Shown: positions 1 through 11,118, counted from the first letter of the stretch. The stretch: DNA of 64,000 nt from Gentiana macrophylla (GCA_026214975.1 CM047805.1:2418001-2482000); one strand, 5' to 3'. Program-made: numbers and translations. The notes: generated from the sequence alone by a model not told the origin.

Positions 1-3000
1 ATTGTCTTTCGGGCACTACATCTAACAGTCAGTTCAATATTTCTATGGTAATCTTCAGATAAATATTTTTCAAACTGTAGCCACAGTTTTCTAGGATCAT
101 TTGGGCATGAATATACAAGAATGTTAGCAAAAATCCACCTTAATTCATTTGGCATGTTAAAGTGAGAAGCCTCTTCTAAGCAAATTTCTTGACTATCATC
201 GGCTTGTAACAAACCATGATTTAATGCAGCCTCCCTAAAACTATTACTTTTAATTCCATTATGAATTATCAAGTGGTCATATGATTCTGGACATCTTATG
301 TTGTTTAATAACATCCTCATATAATATATCTCTCCTTCGGACGGATGTGCACAAACTATCCTTCCTATTGATTCACCTTTTTCCCTAAGTTTCCACCGTT
401 TCTCATTTGATAACCAAACAAAGTGGTCCGGAAACTCGGCATAAGTACAATTTAATTTTTTTTTGCATCCAATGATGTTTTATTCATAAAAAAAAAAATC
501 TGTTAACATTGTTTTACGTTGTATTGGATTGTTTAATACATCTGTTATTGTTTTCTTTTAAATAAAAGAGGTTGATAATTTTCTAAATGTAGAGGAAGTC
601 TAACTACAACAGGTTTCATGTCACATGTTGGAAACTTAAAAATCCTCCACAATGCTTCAGGCGCGGAAACCCAACGGTCCTGAAACGAAATGTTCAATCT
701 CATCTATTGTTTCACTGTTACATTCTCCGGACACCCTATAAAGAATTTCGTCGTTACCTTTACATAAATATTTGTATATGTATTTGACTGCCTTAATGGT
801 TGAACAGATCTCCAAATTGATATGGCAGTCAAATTTGGCAACTAAATAAGTTGGATAAACAACCACCCATATGTTATCAAGATAAACACCCCTAACCTTG
901 ACTCGCCTACCATCATCTCGACGCCTATATTTAGGATAAGCATCATTTGATTGTGTTGTTTCTTCACAGAACTCTTTAGGATATGAGCTTTTACAACCAG
1001 TTTTAGTTTTCATACATACGTTGGATGGGTTAAGGTCTCCACATGGCCCATGCATCATATGTTTAACCACCAACCCGTGAAGGTAAGGTTGTAGGTTCTT
1101 ATCAGGTATTTCTGCAGAAACAAGTTTATCATATTCTTCTGGCCTATAAAGTTTAAATTTAGCTTTTAATATAAGTAAGAAATGTGCATGTGGTAGTCCT
1201 CTTTTTTGATATTCAATAACATATGTATACGCTGCAACCTCACCAAAACAATGTTTTTTAAACATTTCAGACTTTACTTCTTCTAGTTTAGCATGAAAAA
1301 CTCGGCCAATAAGGTCAGGTCTATTTTGTGTTTCTTCTAAACTAAGCATGTGTTGTTTTATCTCTGGCCAATTAGTGTTACAAGTTATTGTTAAAAACAA
1401 ATCTGGTTTACCATGTTTTTGTACCAATGCCATAGCATCTATGTATTTTCGCCTCATATGCCTAGGACCATTAGTAAAACTTGCTGGTAGATGATGCGTT
1501 GCCCTATTTTCCCTGAATCTGTTTCCCCGGATGCAATCGCATCAGCAATACCTTGTAAATACTCTTGTCTTATTTCATTTTGTTGTGCTCTATAAAAGTC
1601 TAAACGCTGCGTTTCTAGTTTAACATACATGTCAACATCAAATTGCTGTAACAACCGTCCAAAGCGTAAGATATACGACTCATCATTATCCCTTATTTGG
1701 AATTTGTAGCAATAATACTCCCTCACCGACACAAAAGTGTTATCCTCTACAAATTCAGCCATAACTGGATAAAATAAAGAAAGTATGAGTGAGAGAATTA
1801 ATCGGTTAAAGCTAAAAGGTATGGACAGGTAAAACGTCTAGAAAGTCGTAATTTACCTGATTGTTCATTGCCTAAGAGTTCATCAGCAGTAGAAACAACT
1901 GAAGGGTTAATATTTGTGTTCTGATTATTTCGTTTTCATTTCTTTTTTAGAAGTTTCAGACCATTTTTTTCTATGCCTTGATGCCAACCCATTTCTCCAC
2001 ATGGAAACAACAAAGGGTACTGCAATGGGTCATAACAGGCATAATAATAGTTTATGGATTTCGAGCTTCCACTTTGGGTGTAAACCCTGATATTTCTTTT
2101 AGAAGATGTTTCGTCATCCATCGATTCATTTAATATTGCACTAACTTACTCAACAGTGGGTTTGTTATACACCTTTTGATTAAGGGCGGGATTAGTATGC
2201 AAGAAGATATACTTAGTTTCTAGGTCAGGAACATGCCTTAGGCTACGGAAAAAATCGAGCATACGGATTCTGTTCGATAATTTTTAGCAATGTTTCGAAC
2301 ACACTTTCAGACAATCTTGAGCAGACCCTATCCTAGCTGTCACCTCATAGGCGGTGTCATAGAAGTAAAATTGCAAGTTTTGTTTATTGCCTACATTAGG
2401 AACCAAACCATTTAAGAAATGAGACATGCCCCTGCACTCTAAAAGTGTACACACCTTTATAAATTTTTATCATATCTTACGCCTAGAGAGGTAAAAGCTA
2501 GGTGATTATTGTAGGTTCGTATTGAAGCTCTTAATAACTTAGCATCAACCACATTCTCTGTCAACAAGGATTTCAACACATGAAGAACAACATTAGATTT
2601 TAATGTTACATCTCCGCCAGAGCAACAAAAATTTGCAGTTTCATGTTGGAATTTTTTCGCCCCACAATGGGGACAATCTTTTTCATGTTTAAGTTCAACA
2701 ACACCAGTAGCAATGTTATTTAAGAGATGAAAAACAATATTATCCTTTTGTTTTCTCAAGGTTCTCTTTCTAGGAACAACATGAACCTTTTTTTTTCCAA
2801 TTCAAAACTACTTGTTGCCTATAATCCTCTGTTTTTTTTTTTTTTGTGAGGAAAGGTACGGCGACAAGGTAGGGTCAGAACTGGAAGATCCTAGTAGGGT
2901 ATCACATTTAAGTATGATATGAGGTTCCTTCAATAGTTGATCATTTGTAGAGTCACAGATTGGAGACATATGTCTACAATCTGAAGACGGAATGGTAGTA

Positions 3001-3167
3001 CTTGTTGAAGGGTCAGTAGGAGCAACAAAACCACCTAGCAGGACCAGGCTGGGAATGGAAACAACATTTTCTATTTGATTATCTAAAGACATAACAATTT
3101 CATCATCATGTAAACCACTATCACCTAACAAAAAAGGGCTATGCTTTGCTGGTTTCTTAGAACGCAT
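1..3167 (-). pseudogene. Helitron Rep/helicase gene, N-terminal half, broken, cut by window start
   Basis: Rolling-circle transposase of a plant Helitron, read on the minus strand. In order: an ATG at 3167; a Cys-rich zinc-finger part (2457-2759, CPHCGAKK and FCCSGGDV); the block ending in LQYPLLFPCGEMGWHQGI (1936-2121); the segment MAEFVEDNTFVSVREYYCYK (1454-1762); the HUH Rep core (657-1457); and the conserved post-Rep block from EFPDHFVW to the window edge (about 1-450). The PIF1-type helicase domain should lie before position 1 and is not seen. The frame breaks near 2800, 1490 and 690, with other stops between 2121 and 2457, so it is a pseudogene. Recognition rests on block order and motifs typical of plant Helitron proteins. 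The element ends were not located. Confidence 0.93.
657..1457 (-). CDS. Helitron Rep (HUH endonuclease) domain, longest open fragment
   Basis: An uninterrupted 266-residue piece of the Helitron protein. It starts at MRRKYIDAMALVQKHGKPDL and carries the two hallmarks of the Helitron Rep nuclease: the HUH metal-binding motif in GLPHAHFLLILK (around residue 90) and the two-tyrosine motif in AVKYIYKYLCKG (around residue 225). In active Helitrons these residues nick one strand and hold a 5' phosphotyrosine during rolling-circle transposition. Both motifs are intact by eye. The upstream frame (PASFTNGPRH, near 1470) and the downstream frame (FQDRWVSAPEALWRIFKFP, near 630-690) continue the protein in other frames, so this piece is only the middle of a frameshifted gene. 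Confidence 0.9.
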   Translation of the reverse strand: MRRKYIDAMALVQKHGKPDLFLTITCNTNWPEIKQHMLSLEETQNRPDLIGRVFHAKLEEVKSEMFKKHCFGEVAAYTYVIEYQKRGLPHAHFLLILKAKFKLYRPEEYDKLVSAEIPDKNLQPYLHGLVVKHMMHGPCGDLNPSNVCMKTKTGCKSSYPKEFCEETTQSNDAYPKYRRRDDGRRVKVRGVYLDNIWVVVYPTYLVAKFDCHINLEICSTIKAVKYIYKYLCKGNDEILYRVSGECNSETIDEIEHFVSGPLGFRA

Positions 3168-4301
3168 GTTGTAAAGAAAAGAAGAGCCAACAACAGAGAA
3201 AAAGAGAAGCTGAATTCTTAAACACAACCCAAGCAAGCACAAAGCTTAAGAAAAATAGTTTGCCAAATAGTAGGAATAGCAAGAAGTTAAAAGGATAACA
3301 TTAATAGCTGAAGAACACATATGAAAGTAACAGAGAAGTACCTGAATTGAAAAAGATGCAACACTTTCACCTTGAATGTTCCAATAGTTCAACAACAGAT
3401 CTGCAAAAAAGAAATCTTCGGTTAGTAGAACTGAGTTTAAAAAGATGAAACAAAGAACAAGGGTATATATCTAAGAGGTGCTTAAATTATTTCAAGACAG
3501 TATGATGCAAGTGTTTTGCACATGAAAATTGCGATAATGTCAGGCATCACAGAGTATAATTCAAGTGATCATAGTCATAAGAGATAGAAATTGCAGCTAC
3601 AAGAAGTGAAAATTTCAGTAGAAAGGAGAGCAACACAAAAGAAACGGTGTAAATCAAATATGTTATAATGGAAGACAATCATAACATAGCTGTTATAAAA
3701 AATGGTTTGATAAATAAGGTGATCTCGTAAAGGTAAAATGGTCTGTTAAAGAATATTAACATAGCTACACAAAGGAAGTTGTTTGATGAAAAATGGCTTC
3801 ACAACATCTTAACATAGTTGTTATAATGGAAGACAAGCTACAGCAAAAGCCAAATGTACCTTTACTTCTTAAAACTCAAAATCCTTAAAACACCGGTACA
3901 TAACAAGCCTACTATTGTTATATATGCCATTAGTTTACATTTCTAGTTCTATACTTATTTTACTGGTTAGTATTCAAGAACATGAAAATTACATTCGCAG
4001 AATGACAACAATGAAAGAATACAATACAAATTCAAGTTAGGTAGTAGTTGGCTGCTCCCTCCCCTTAAGATCTTAACTGGTTTCCGTCTACACCTCTTGG
4101 TGTTCTGATTTTATATAGAAAGAGCAAAAAAAAATTCTACCCAAAAACGACTCATAGTGTTATAAGCTGATGAAAAGGCACAAATTTTCTATTATAGGCA
4201 TTAACAAGCAACAAATCAAAGAATAACATGCAAACAATATATAAACAGAACAAATCATGTAGATCAAAAAACGAAGAATAAACAACATAAGAATATATAT
4301 A
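3168..4301. other. AT-rich stretch upstream of the Helitron gene, no gene recognised
   Basis: No recognisable coding similarity on either strand. It lies 5' of the Helitron Rep gene and may be its leader or an intron, because splice-bounded segments further upstream (4302-4385 and up to 4572) point in the same direction. No repeat or RNA gene was seen. Confidence 0.4.
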
Positions 4302-4385
4302 CCTATGCTACTACCAGTCAACAACAGCACTTCAGTTATTGCACCAGCTGCTTCTTCATTTATTTCTCTAGACAAATTCTGAAAT
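4302..4385 (-). other. Possible short exon of an unidentified minus-strand transcript
   Basis: The minus strand shows a pyrimidine-rich stretch ending in TTTCAG just before this segment and GTATATAT just after it, with an open frame between (about 28 codons, including SREINEEAAGAITEVLLL). A second open segment just upstream ends at about 4572 at a GTAAGA donor (residues FTIDWIVSSIE before the donor). Together they look like two consecutive exons read toward the Helitron gene. I do not recognise the protein. It could be a captured gene fragment or a 5' exon of the Helitron transcript. Confidence 0.3.
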
Positions 4386-4810
4386 TTAGATGGAATAATG
4401 TTAAAATCAAAGAAACAATTAAATAGAGCCTAAAACCACCGTGAATCAATTGATTGACAGCTGAATATTTAGTAGGATTTAGTAGATGAAGATTAAGTAC
4501 AACAGCTGTGTTAACATCTAACCTTACAAAGATTGTGGCTTTAATCTAACGGCTAGGTCGAAAATATCTTACCTCGATAGAAGAAACAATCCAGTCAATT
4601 GTGAATCCAGAAGACTTTATAAGCCCCCCCCAGCTTCCTTTGTCTACATCGTACCACATGCAATGATAGTCTACCAACATAGCCAGTCGATTTGTGTTAG
4701 TAAAGCCAAAAAAACCTTCAGTTGAAGGTGAAGAACTGTCCAGCGAGAAGAAGGCACCAACAGAAGGAGTTGGGATTCTCTGCCGTGGTGTCCTCTGCCG
4801 TGCCCATGGT

Positions 4811-4930
4811 GTGAGCCCAAAACGACGTCGTTTCGGGCACAAACGACGTCGTTGCGATGCTTTTTTTTCTTTCTTTTTTTTTGAGCTCGGAACAAAACGG
4901 CGTCGTTTTGACCCTAAACGGCGTCGTTTC
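4811..4930. promoter_or_regulatory. Cluster of four ACG(A/G)CGTCGT palindromic motifs
   Basis: Four copies of a near-palindromic 14-mer within 120 bp: AAACGACGTCGTTT, AAACGACGTCGTTG, AAACGGCGTCGTTT and AAACGGCGTCGTTT. The centre ACGTCGT or GCGTCGT resembles the ACGT core read by plant bZIP factors. The first pair and second pair are separated by a poly-T tract. The cluster sits just upstream of the minus-strand open segment ending at 4572, so a promoter role is possible but is inference. Confidence 0.45.
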
Positions 4931-4931
4931 G

Positions 4932-4956
4932 GGTCACAGCAGCCCGTGCTGTGACC
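4932..4956. repeat. Perfect 10-bp hairpin, GGTCACAGCA stem
   Basis: GGTCACAGCA, loop GCCCG, then TGCTGTGACC: a perfect 10-bp stem with a 5-nt loop, directly next to the ACGTCGT motif cluster. It could be a transposon-end hairpin or a regulatory palindrome. There is no CTRR end at Helitron spacing, so I do not call it a Helitron terminus. Confidence 0.6.
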
Positions 4957-5242
4957 ATTTCACAGCAGAGGAGCCACGTCCCCGATAGAAGAGGGTTTTC
5001 TTATGGGGAGAGCAGAAAGAACCGGCAACCTTTTTCTCTATACAATTAAAATAATTAAAATAGCAACTGATAAACAAAAGTAAAAGTAGAAAATGTAAAG
5101 TAGTCTTTTCTTTTCTTTTACATATATGTAGTCTCTGAATCCTTAACATGGGCCGAAAAAAAATAAAACAACCTGGCTGAAATGGTGGGCTGAAAGGCTT
5201 TTTTATTTTTTTCATTGACCTCCTTGGTTTCTATTATATATA

Positions 5243-5402
5243 TCATACATGCACAACACATTTGTGCACAATATGTGCACTATACATGATCCCACCATTG
5301 ATTATGGTGGGATCTAAATCAATTGATGTGTCCCACACATTATTAATGGTGGGATCATGTGTACTAACACATGTTATGCACAAATATGTTGTTTATGTAT
5401 CA
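5243..5402. mobile_element. Small foldback MITE, about 160 bp
   Basis: The two halves are imperfect inverted repeats over nearly their whole length. The left arm runs from TCATACATGCACAACACATT through ATGATCCCACCATT. The right arm runs from AATGGTGGGATCATGT to CACAAATATGTTG and ATGTATCA. An extra inner palindrome (GATCCCACCA / TGGTGGGATC) lies in the left half. There is no coding capacity. Target-site duplication and family are not clear in the TA-rich flanks. Confidence 0.65.
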
Positions 5403-8045
5403 TTTTCCATAAGAATGAAGCAAAAAGTGCAAAATATGAATGACTAAGAACTATTCCCATCGATCTACACACTCCAATGTCATCATTGATTTGTCTCCTA
5501 AAACTAATTACAATACATGGGAACTTCTCTTGCTGTACATTGAAAAAAAAGAAAAAATAGCAAGAAGAAGTTGATCATCCGGCTAATAGTGAAACAATAT
5601 TCGATCATTAGACAAACTAAAACTATACCTGATGTGCAGGGTATTCTCGACCCCCATTTAATCTTCAAACATCAAAATCCATCTACGTTCATTACACAAA
5701 CTTGTTCTTCATCGAATTATTCGGGTTTAACCATTTCCATTTCACAACATTGGATATATATGGACTCCTGCACTATGAAAAGTCATCAATTAGATTTTAT
5801 TATAAGAACATCAAGATCTAATAAAGTACAAAAGACAACAAAGCTACCTAACAAATCAGATGGGTAAGCACGACAATTCAAACATCAAACCACGTCCAGA
5901 AAGCAATACACCCCCACTTAGGCGGTCATAAAAAATTGGTTAAAAAGATATTTAACATTGAAAACGCTAAATAAAAGCTCCATAACTAATTAAATGATTA
6001 TCATTTTAAACTCACAAATGCAATTTTTTTAATGACAATGGCACCACCTTAAAAATGAATTGTTTCATCATTTTAAACAAAAGAATCATGAAACGGCACC
6101 ATAGAACATCTAGTGGTTGCCTAAAAAAAACTACTAATGGTCTTCTATAGCATGATATGCCTACTAAAGTGTCATTTTTATGATTAAATTTAAAGATACA
6201 GGATTACGACTTATTAACAATACAAAACAATAAGCCATATATGTCAAGTAACATCTAAACATTAGGCAGTTCAATACGTTAGTATAGTAATATTAGACTT
6301 TGGCATAAATGTCTTTTCTGCAAATAAATATCATCTACCCTAGCTATACGGACCATCTGAACCCAGCTTAAGCATATACATTGCTCCTTCCGTCGTTTTG
6401 ACACTAAGCACCCAAGTCACCTCTACCAATTGGCTTACATTACTGTGCCACACTTTCATTACCCAAATGGTACGCAATCAAAATATATCATGCAAAAACA
6501 CCGATCAACAATTAATACACTTGGCACCCCTCAAAAAAAAAAAAACAATACATTTGGCAACTCCTTTGTCCATTTCCCATTGTTTGAAGCAGAGATCATT
6601 TTTTTTTCAAATAAGGATAGAGATGATGATGATGCAAACGTTATGTGGAAATTTATATTGGTTTTTGGTTTGTATTCCAATATAAACAACAAAAATCGAA
6701 AAAATCAAAAACTAATGTAATTGTACAAATGATCCGCACAGGATATGATAGCTCAAACTAATGTAACTGATTCGCTCATAAAATACATATACAACACTGT
6801 CCACATGAGCAATCGATTGATAAAAACCGTAGAAGCATTATCTCCTACGATTCAAAGTAATTGATAATACAAACAAATATAATGCAGTAATTAGCAGGGT
6901 CATTTGGTGATGATGTTTCTTGCATGTATTATGAAATTGAAGGACATCCAGAGAGCAATTCACTACTCATATTTTGAGTCGAGCATACCGGTACCAAGTG
7001 GTGTCTAATGATGAGCAAAGCTTCATAAATGACGATATTGTTTACGGAATCATAATTTGAACTGAAATGATTAGATGAATTTGTGAGATGCGTTTGATAC
7101 TATTAACGAAATACTAATTCGATCTGAAATTGACAATTTTAAGAAACCAAAATAGGACATTGCTATGCTAATTACATTTAAACAATAAGAAACTGCGAGA
7201 TTAAGAGGATTCTGGGTAAGGTTGTACCTTAGAACTGCATCATTTGAAGTTTGTTGCAGAATAAACGCAAATATGCTTTAAGCTTCAACGGTGGTTGAAT
7301 CAAAAGGTAACAACAAATATTCAATCAACTAAAATGCTAAATAAAAATAGAAATGTCCACGGTAATGAAAAGAACCCGTGCAATGCACGATAATTGTGTG
7401 AAATTAAACAAAGTCATACCTATGACAATACCTGTTGCTGGTTCTTCCCATCGGTCAATAAACTCTCTCTTGACGTGAATTCTCTCTTGACGGTAATGAA
7501 AATTATAAAAAATTTATGGCTACAAAACAAATGTGACTGTAATTCTATGATTCATATAAAGCTGCTCACCCCATCACAGATTTGTAGAAGGGAAAAAAAA
7601 GTGAAAAAAAAAACGAATCGAAGCAAACCCATATACTTTGCTGGTTCTTGCCCATTCGGTATTCAACCTCCTCTCTCAAAATGCGAGCTATATAAATGAG
7701 ATTTTTAATTATCAAAAAGATCTTAGATATTTGGTCTACTGAAATATTGAGGAGACGGACTCAATCTACAGAGATAAAATTAGTTTAACTTTTTTTTTTT
7801 ATGAAATTAGTTCAATTTTTTTCTCTCTAAAAGATATGAAATCATTATTGATAGGGATGCAGTTTGGATTCTCAAAATCCGGGATTTGAAAATTGAACTG
7901 AATATCTTCCAATATTTTTATTAATTTAATGAGAGTTAAGTAATTTTTTTTTGTGTGTGTGTGTGCAGATATAAGCCGGGTCAAAAACGGTTTTGGGTCG
8001 GGTAATCGAAGGAAACGGGCTAAATCCTTTCTCTTATATATTATA
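5403..8045. other. AT-rich intergenic DNA, no gene recognised
   Basis: Only short open frames without recognisable similarity. One small imperfect palindrome (CGTGC AAT GCACG at 7377-7389, preceded by GAACC) resembles the hairpin at 8058-8072 and may mark another decayed Helitron terminus. The phrase TGCTGGTTCTT recurs near 7433 and 7640. Confidence 0.5.
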
Positions 8046-8072
8046 CTAGTAGGAAACCCGTGCGATGCACGG
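8046..8072 (-). mobile_element. Helitron-like 3' terminus (hairpin + CTAG), minus strand
   Basis: Read on the minus strand: a stem-loop CCGTGC ATC GCACGG (6-bp stem, 8058-8072), 8 nt of spacer, then CTAG at 8049-8046 followed by T. This matches the canonical plant Helitron 3' end (short GC-rich hairpin about 8-12 nt before CTRR, inserted between A and T). If real, the element body lies at higher coordinates on the minus strand, the orientation of the bHLH, pectate lyase and kinesin fragments. The matching 5' TC end was not found. Confidence 0.5.
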
Positions 8073-8957
8073 AGGAACGTAAACACTGAAAATAAATAGT
8101 AAATAAAAAAGATAATCACCCCTAATTAGGAACATCTATATACATAACAACTCCTGTTGAAATGTTCAATAAGATCGAGCAACACAAAGAGCACAAAGTT
8201 GACTTGATCGATACAGATCATATGACCAATGTCAATCTTTGCCCATTTTCATAAGTCCATTGTATTCGGATTAAAAGCGATTTACACATTAAAATTTCCA
8301 TAAATCCGGCAGACGTAATCAATCAGCCCTCTTTAATGGAGTTTAAAAATAAAAAAAAACAGAGTTTACTACATTAATTTCTCTTAATCATGTCACTAAC
8401 TTCTTCCCTCGCTAATCCCATAGCCGAAGGCCTAAATCATCAAGAGTACTCGGATGTTATTCTTATACTCGGATTTTCTCTTTTCTGCCTTAACAACATA
8501 TGGTGCTTTCTCCTAAAGAAAATAATTCAGGAATCAAACAATCAGCAAATGAAATGAAAAGGAACAGAGAATTTGTGCAGAGTCGTAGAATTGCATTAAC
8601 CACTTCAAACCTTCCGGCTGGAATTTGTCCTCTCTTTTTTCCCCCTTTTTCTAACAACACTTAACAGAGAACAAACAAACAAACGAAAAAAACAATGCTA
8701 AAGCCCCTAGAAACAGGGGACAAAATAATGAGCAGCAACACCAACCATTGATTCTTGTTGGTGATGCTTAAATCAAGGATTCAGAATCTTTCCACAAAAC
8801 AGAAAGTGCCAATTGGATAGCAGTACCCTAACACGGCATAAAACCTTCTACCACAATATTTCATGTAGCAATCCTTTAATATAATTGATATACTTAATAA
8901 CACTTATAAATAATTATTAATTATAATTTTAGTAGATCTTGGCTTATTAGCATGCAG
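8073..8957. other. Non-coding stretch before the bHLH fragment
   Basis: AT-rich, no open frame with recognisable similarity, no repeat seen. If the terminus at 8046 is real this would be the 3' part of a gene-carrying Helitron. Confidence 0.4.
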
Positions 8958-9180
8958 TTAGCAAAAGCTGCCTCCAAATCCAGACATTCTTTAAAGTTAA
9001 ATAATGGGATTGGGTGTACCTCAAAGCAAAGAAGCATGAAGATCGAGTGAAGTCACTAAAGCAGCTAATGTCAAGGCCTTGTGCCTCTATTGTTGTCGAT
9101 GTTGACAACAAAAGACCTGGTTTTGATACACAGCAAATCTCCACTCTTGTGTCTTTCACATTCCTCCTTTCCACTTCAAA
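8958..9180 (-). pseudogene. bHLH transcription factor, C-terminal exon fragment (ICE/bHLH93-like)
   Basis: C-terminal ACT-like region of a plant bHLH factor. The exon opens after a good acceptor (ATGATTGCAG, ending at 9181) with FEVERRNVKDTRVEICC, then KPGLLLSTSTTIEAQGLDI and SCFSDF, closely following the C-terminal domain of the ICE/SCREAM and bHLH93 group. After a GT at 9019 a shifted frame gives RMSGFGGSFC and a stop at 8958, matching the usual glycine-rich C-terminus. The gap between the two coding pieces is only about 30 bp, too short for a normal plant intron, and a few residues around QQCVI are missing. The bHLH DNA-binding region is absent. Fragment of a gene, not functional. Confidence 0.75.
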
Positions 9181-9246
9181 CTGCAATCATTAATTTCATT
9201 CTCATACGTTATATTCAATGTTGAGCAACTATACATTGTTGTAGGC

Positions 9247-9294
9247 AAAGACACACTTGTAGATCATTGATCTTGAGACATGTATCAATCAGTC
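9247..9294. repeat. 48-bp direct repeat, copy 1
   Basis: Perfect 48-bp match to 10380-10427. The two copies bracket the pectate lyase fragment. Copy 1 lies between its truncated intron and the bHLH fragment. A diverged third copy is at about 10486-10535. Confidence 0.95.
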
Positions 9295-9378
9295 TGCACC
9301 AAATAGCATAACTTAAAAACATGTAATTTCATTTCAAATTGAATTCAATAAAGTAATTAAGAAGCAAATTAAGCATTA

Positions 9379-9430
<52 letters not shown>
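9379..9430. repeat. (TA)n microsatellite in pectate lyase intron
   Basis: About 50 bp of pure TA dinucleotides directly behind the exon-2 donor site of the pectate lyase fragment. Confidence 0.95.
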
Positions 9431-9434
<4 letters not shown>

Positions 9435-9436
9435 AC

Positions 9437-10366
9437 CTCATTGTGATTAGTGAAATACGAATTCGATATAGTGATAGGCGCCGTAGAACCTTCAATAGCA
9501 TCTATTAGTCCATCATCACAACATGACATCGAAACATGATCAATCCAAATATTCGAAGCAGAAAAGATCGATATCCCATCATGGTCACTCGGCCCACGAT
9601 TTCCAACATGATTAGCAGCATCTCTAATTAACCCTCCAGTTTCTTTCTTTATATCATGAATATGAATTCCATGTATTATAACATTTGTCACATACTGCAA
9701 TGTAATTCCTCCCCCATTTTCTATATGCACTCGAGCTCCACGTCCATCAATCGTCTTGTTACTCGTCATTATTAGTTCTCGAGTTAGCTTAATACGCATG
9801 TCGTGTTGAAATATGATCCAAAGTGGCTCTAACTGAATCACAGCATGCCTTAATGTCCCGGTTATCGGATTCACAACATTATCATCCGAAGGGTCGGTTA
9901 CCACGTAAAATTTTCCATACCTACCCCCGGAGGTTTGGTGACCGAACCCTAAGCCGCAATACGATAGCCACTTACGATGTTTGGCCCAATCGGGTTGACA
10001 TCTCCAGCATTGGTCTATAGTGTTCGTAGCTAAACACGATGGACTTTTATGTTTTTGTGAGCCCTGACGTGGATTAAAAACGCCTCTAGTTGCACTGAAA
10101 CGATAAAAAATCATTTTTACATGTGAGTTTCAAAATTGTATCTAATTAAATTATGTAATTAAAGATACGAAATAATTATACCTGTGTATTTTCTGGGTAA
10201 GTTGGGAGACCACATTTTCTGGATTCGGGTAATACGCCTTGCGAGCTGCTTTTAAGGCTTCTTGCATTCTAATTTTCCATGGATCTTTTTCACAGTCAAT
10301 GAAACTAGTATGAAATATCAAGATTATTATGATGAAAATAGTAAAAACTACATTAAGTGAATCCAT
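9437..10366 (-). pseudogene. Pectate lyase (PL1 family), exons 1-2 only, 3' truncated
   Basis: Pectate lyases secreted to the cell wall cleave de-esterified pectin by calcium-dependent beta-elimination. Exon 1 (10366-10182) encodes MDSLNVVF, a hydrophobic signal peptide (FTIFIIIILIFHTSF), and the mature N-terminus DPWKIRMQEALKAARKAYYP. Intron with GTATAA donor and TTTCAG acceptor. Exon 2 (10094-9437) joins in frame and has NPITGTLRHAVIQ, TIDGRGARVHIENG, SDHDGISIFSASNIWIDHVS, DDGLIDAIEGSTAPITISNS and NHNE, then a GTAATA donor. The two exons give 281 codons without a stop. The next exon (usually VMLLGHSD onward, including the QRMPRCR catalytic region) is missing, so the product would be inactive. 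Bracketed by 48-bp direct repeats. Likely a captured or deletion-truncated gene copy. Confidence 0.9.
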
Positions 10367-10379
10367 TTTATTGGTATGA

Positions 10380-10427
10380 AAAGACACACTTGTAGATCAT
10401 TGATCTTGAGACATGTATCAATCAGTC
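10380..10427. repeat. 48-bp direct repeat, copy 2
   Basis: Identical to 9247-9294. It begins 14 bp upstream of the pectate lyase ATG, in what would be its 5' UTR or promoter. Confidence 0.95.
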
Positions 10428-10561
10428 CGAAAATGATCGGTGGTTTACGGGCACAATGTTGAAGCACTACACTTTGCTAGGTCAGTACACACTTGTATAG
10501 TCCATTGATGGCGAGACTCGTATCAATCAATCAGTTCGTCCAATGATTTACAAATGCCTAG

Positions 10562-11070
10562 TGACGATACAGGGTTTCACCCCTCCATGTGTCGTCTAAC
10601 AGTTGGTCCCCATAATATGAACAAGTTTCAAGGCAGGCATGTCGATGCCCGGACTCGGGGATACGACGATCGACTCTTAGGCAGTGTAGGACGATGGTCC
10701 CCGCTCGACCACCGTAAGTCGGTTAAGTCGGCTTAGAAGACAGAGTCCACACCAGCTATGAAGTCCCATTATCGGCATGATAACTTGGGCAAGGGGCAAG
10801 GCCTGTTAAGGTTAAATATGACAATAGCTTAGACCGACCTATGATTAGGGTTAGGGATTGCATTATCATTATAAATACCATGTTCCAGGAACTACGTAGG
10901 GCTTGATTCCTGGACGATTACAGGATACGTAGGCAATCTAAGACAAGCTCTTAGACTCAGCCGCCAATCTTAACATCTACACCACGTTCTTAAGGCATTA
11001 GGGTTTGGGGTATTCCTCATTAGATTCATTCAGGCCCGGATTAACTAGGTGACATAATTTGTCATCGTCA
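10562..11070 (+). repeat. Element A 5' LTR
   Basis: 509 bp, begins TGACGATACAGGG and ends TTTGTCATCGTCA. Matches 19838-20350. Has a TATA-like TTATAAATACC at about 10868. Confidence 0.95.
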
Positions 11071-11088
11071 TTGGCACTAGAAGGAGGG
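11071..11088 (+). other. Element A primer-binding site
   Basis: TTGGCACTAGAAGGAGGG directly after the LTR. B and C have TTGGCGCTAGAAGGAGG in the same place. It starts with TGG as required to pair with a tRNA CCA end. I could not assign the tRNA. Confidence 0.6.
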
Positions 11089-11118
11089 CCTTCTACTGTT
11101 GAATACACCAAGATCACG

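Noticed and set aside
6398..6720. Overlapping open frames of about 95 codons
   Set aside because: Low-complexity A/T-rich translation, two frames open over the same DNA, no recognisable motif.
8032..8072. Plus-strand Helitron 5' end (TCTTATATATTATACTAG...)
   Set aside because: Possible, but the hairpin plus CTAG spacing fits a minus-strand 3' end better; no matching plus-strand 3' end was found.
9329..9430. Open frames of Ile/Tyr repeats across TA arrays (also near 30950, 31250, 59150, 59450)
   Set aside because: They are translations of (TA)n microsatellites, not proteins.
10845..10860. Telomere-like TTAGGGTTAGGG
   Set aside because: Two short units inside the LTR, also in the other LTRs as CCCTAACCCTAA; not an array.
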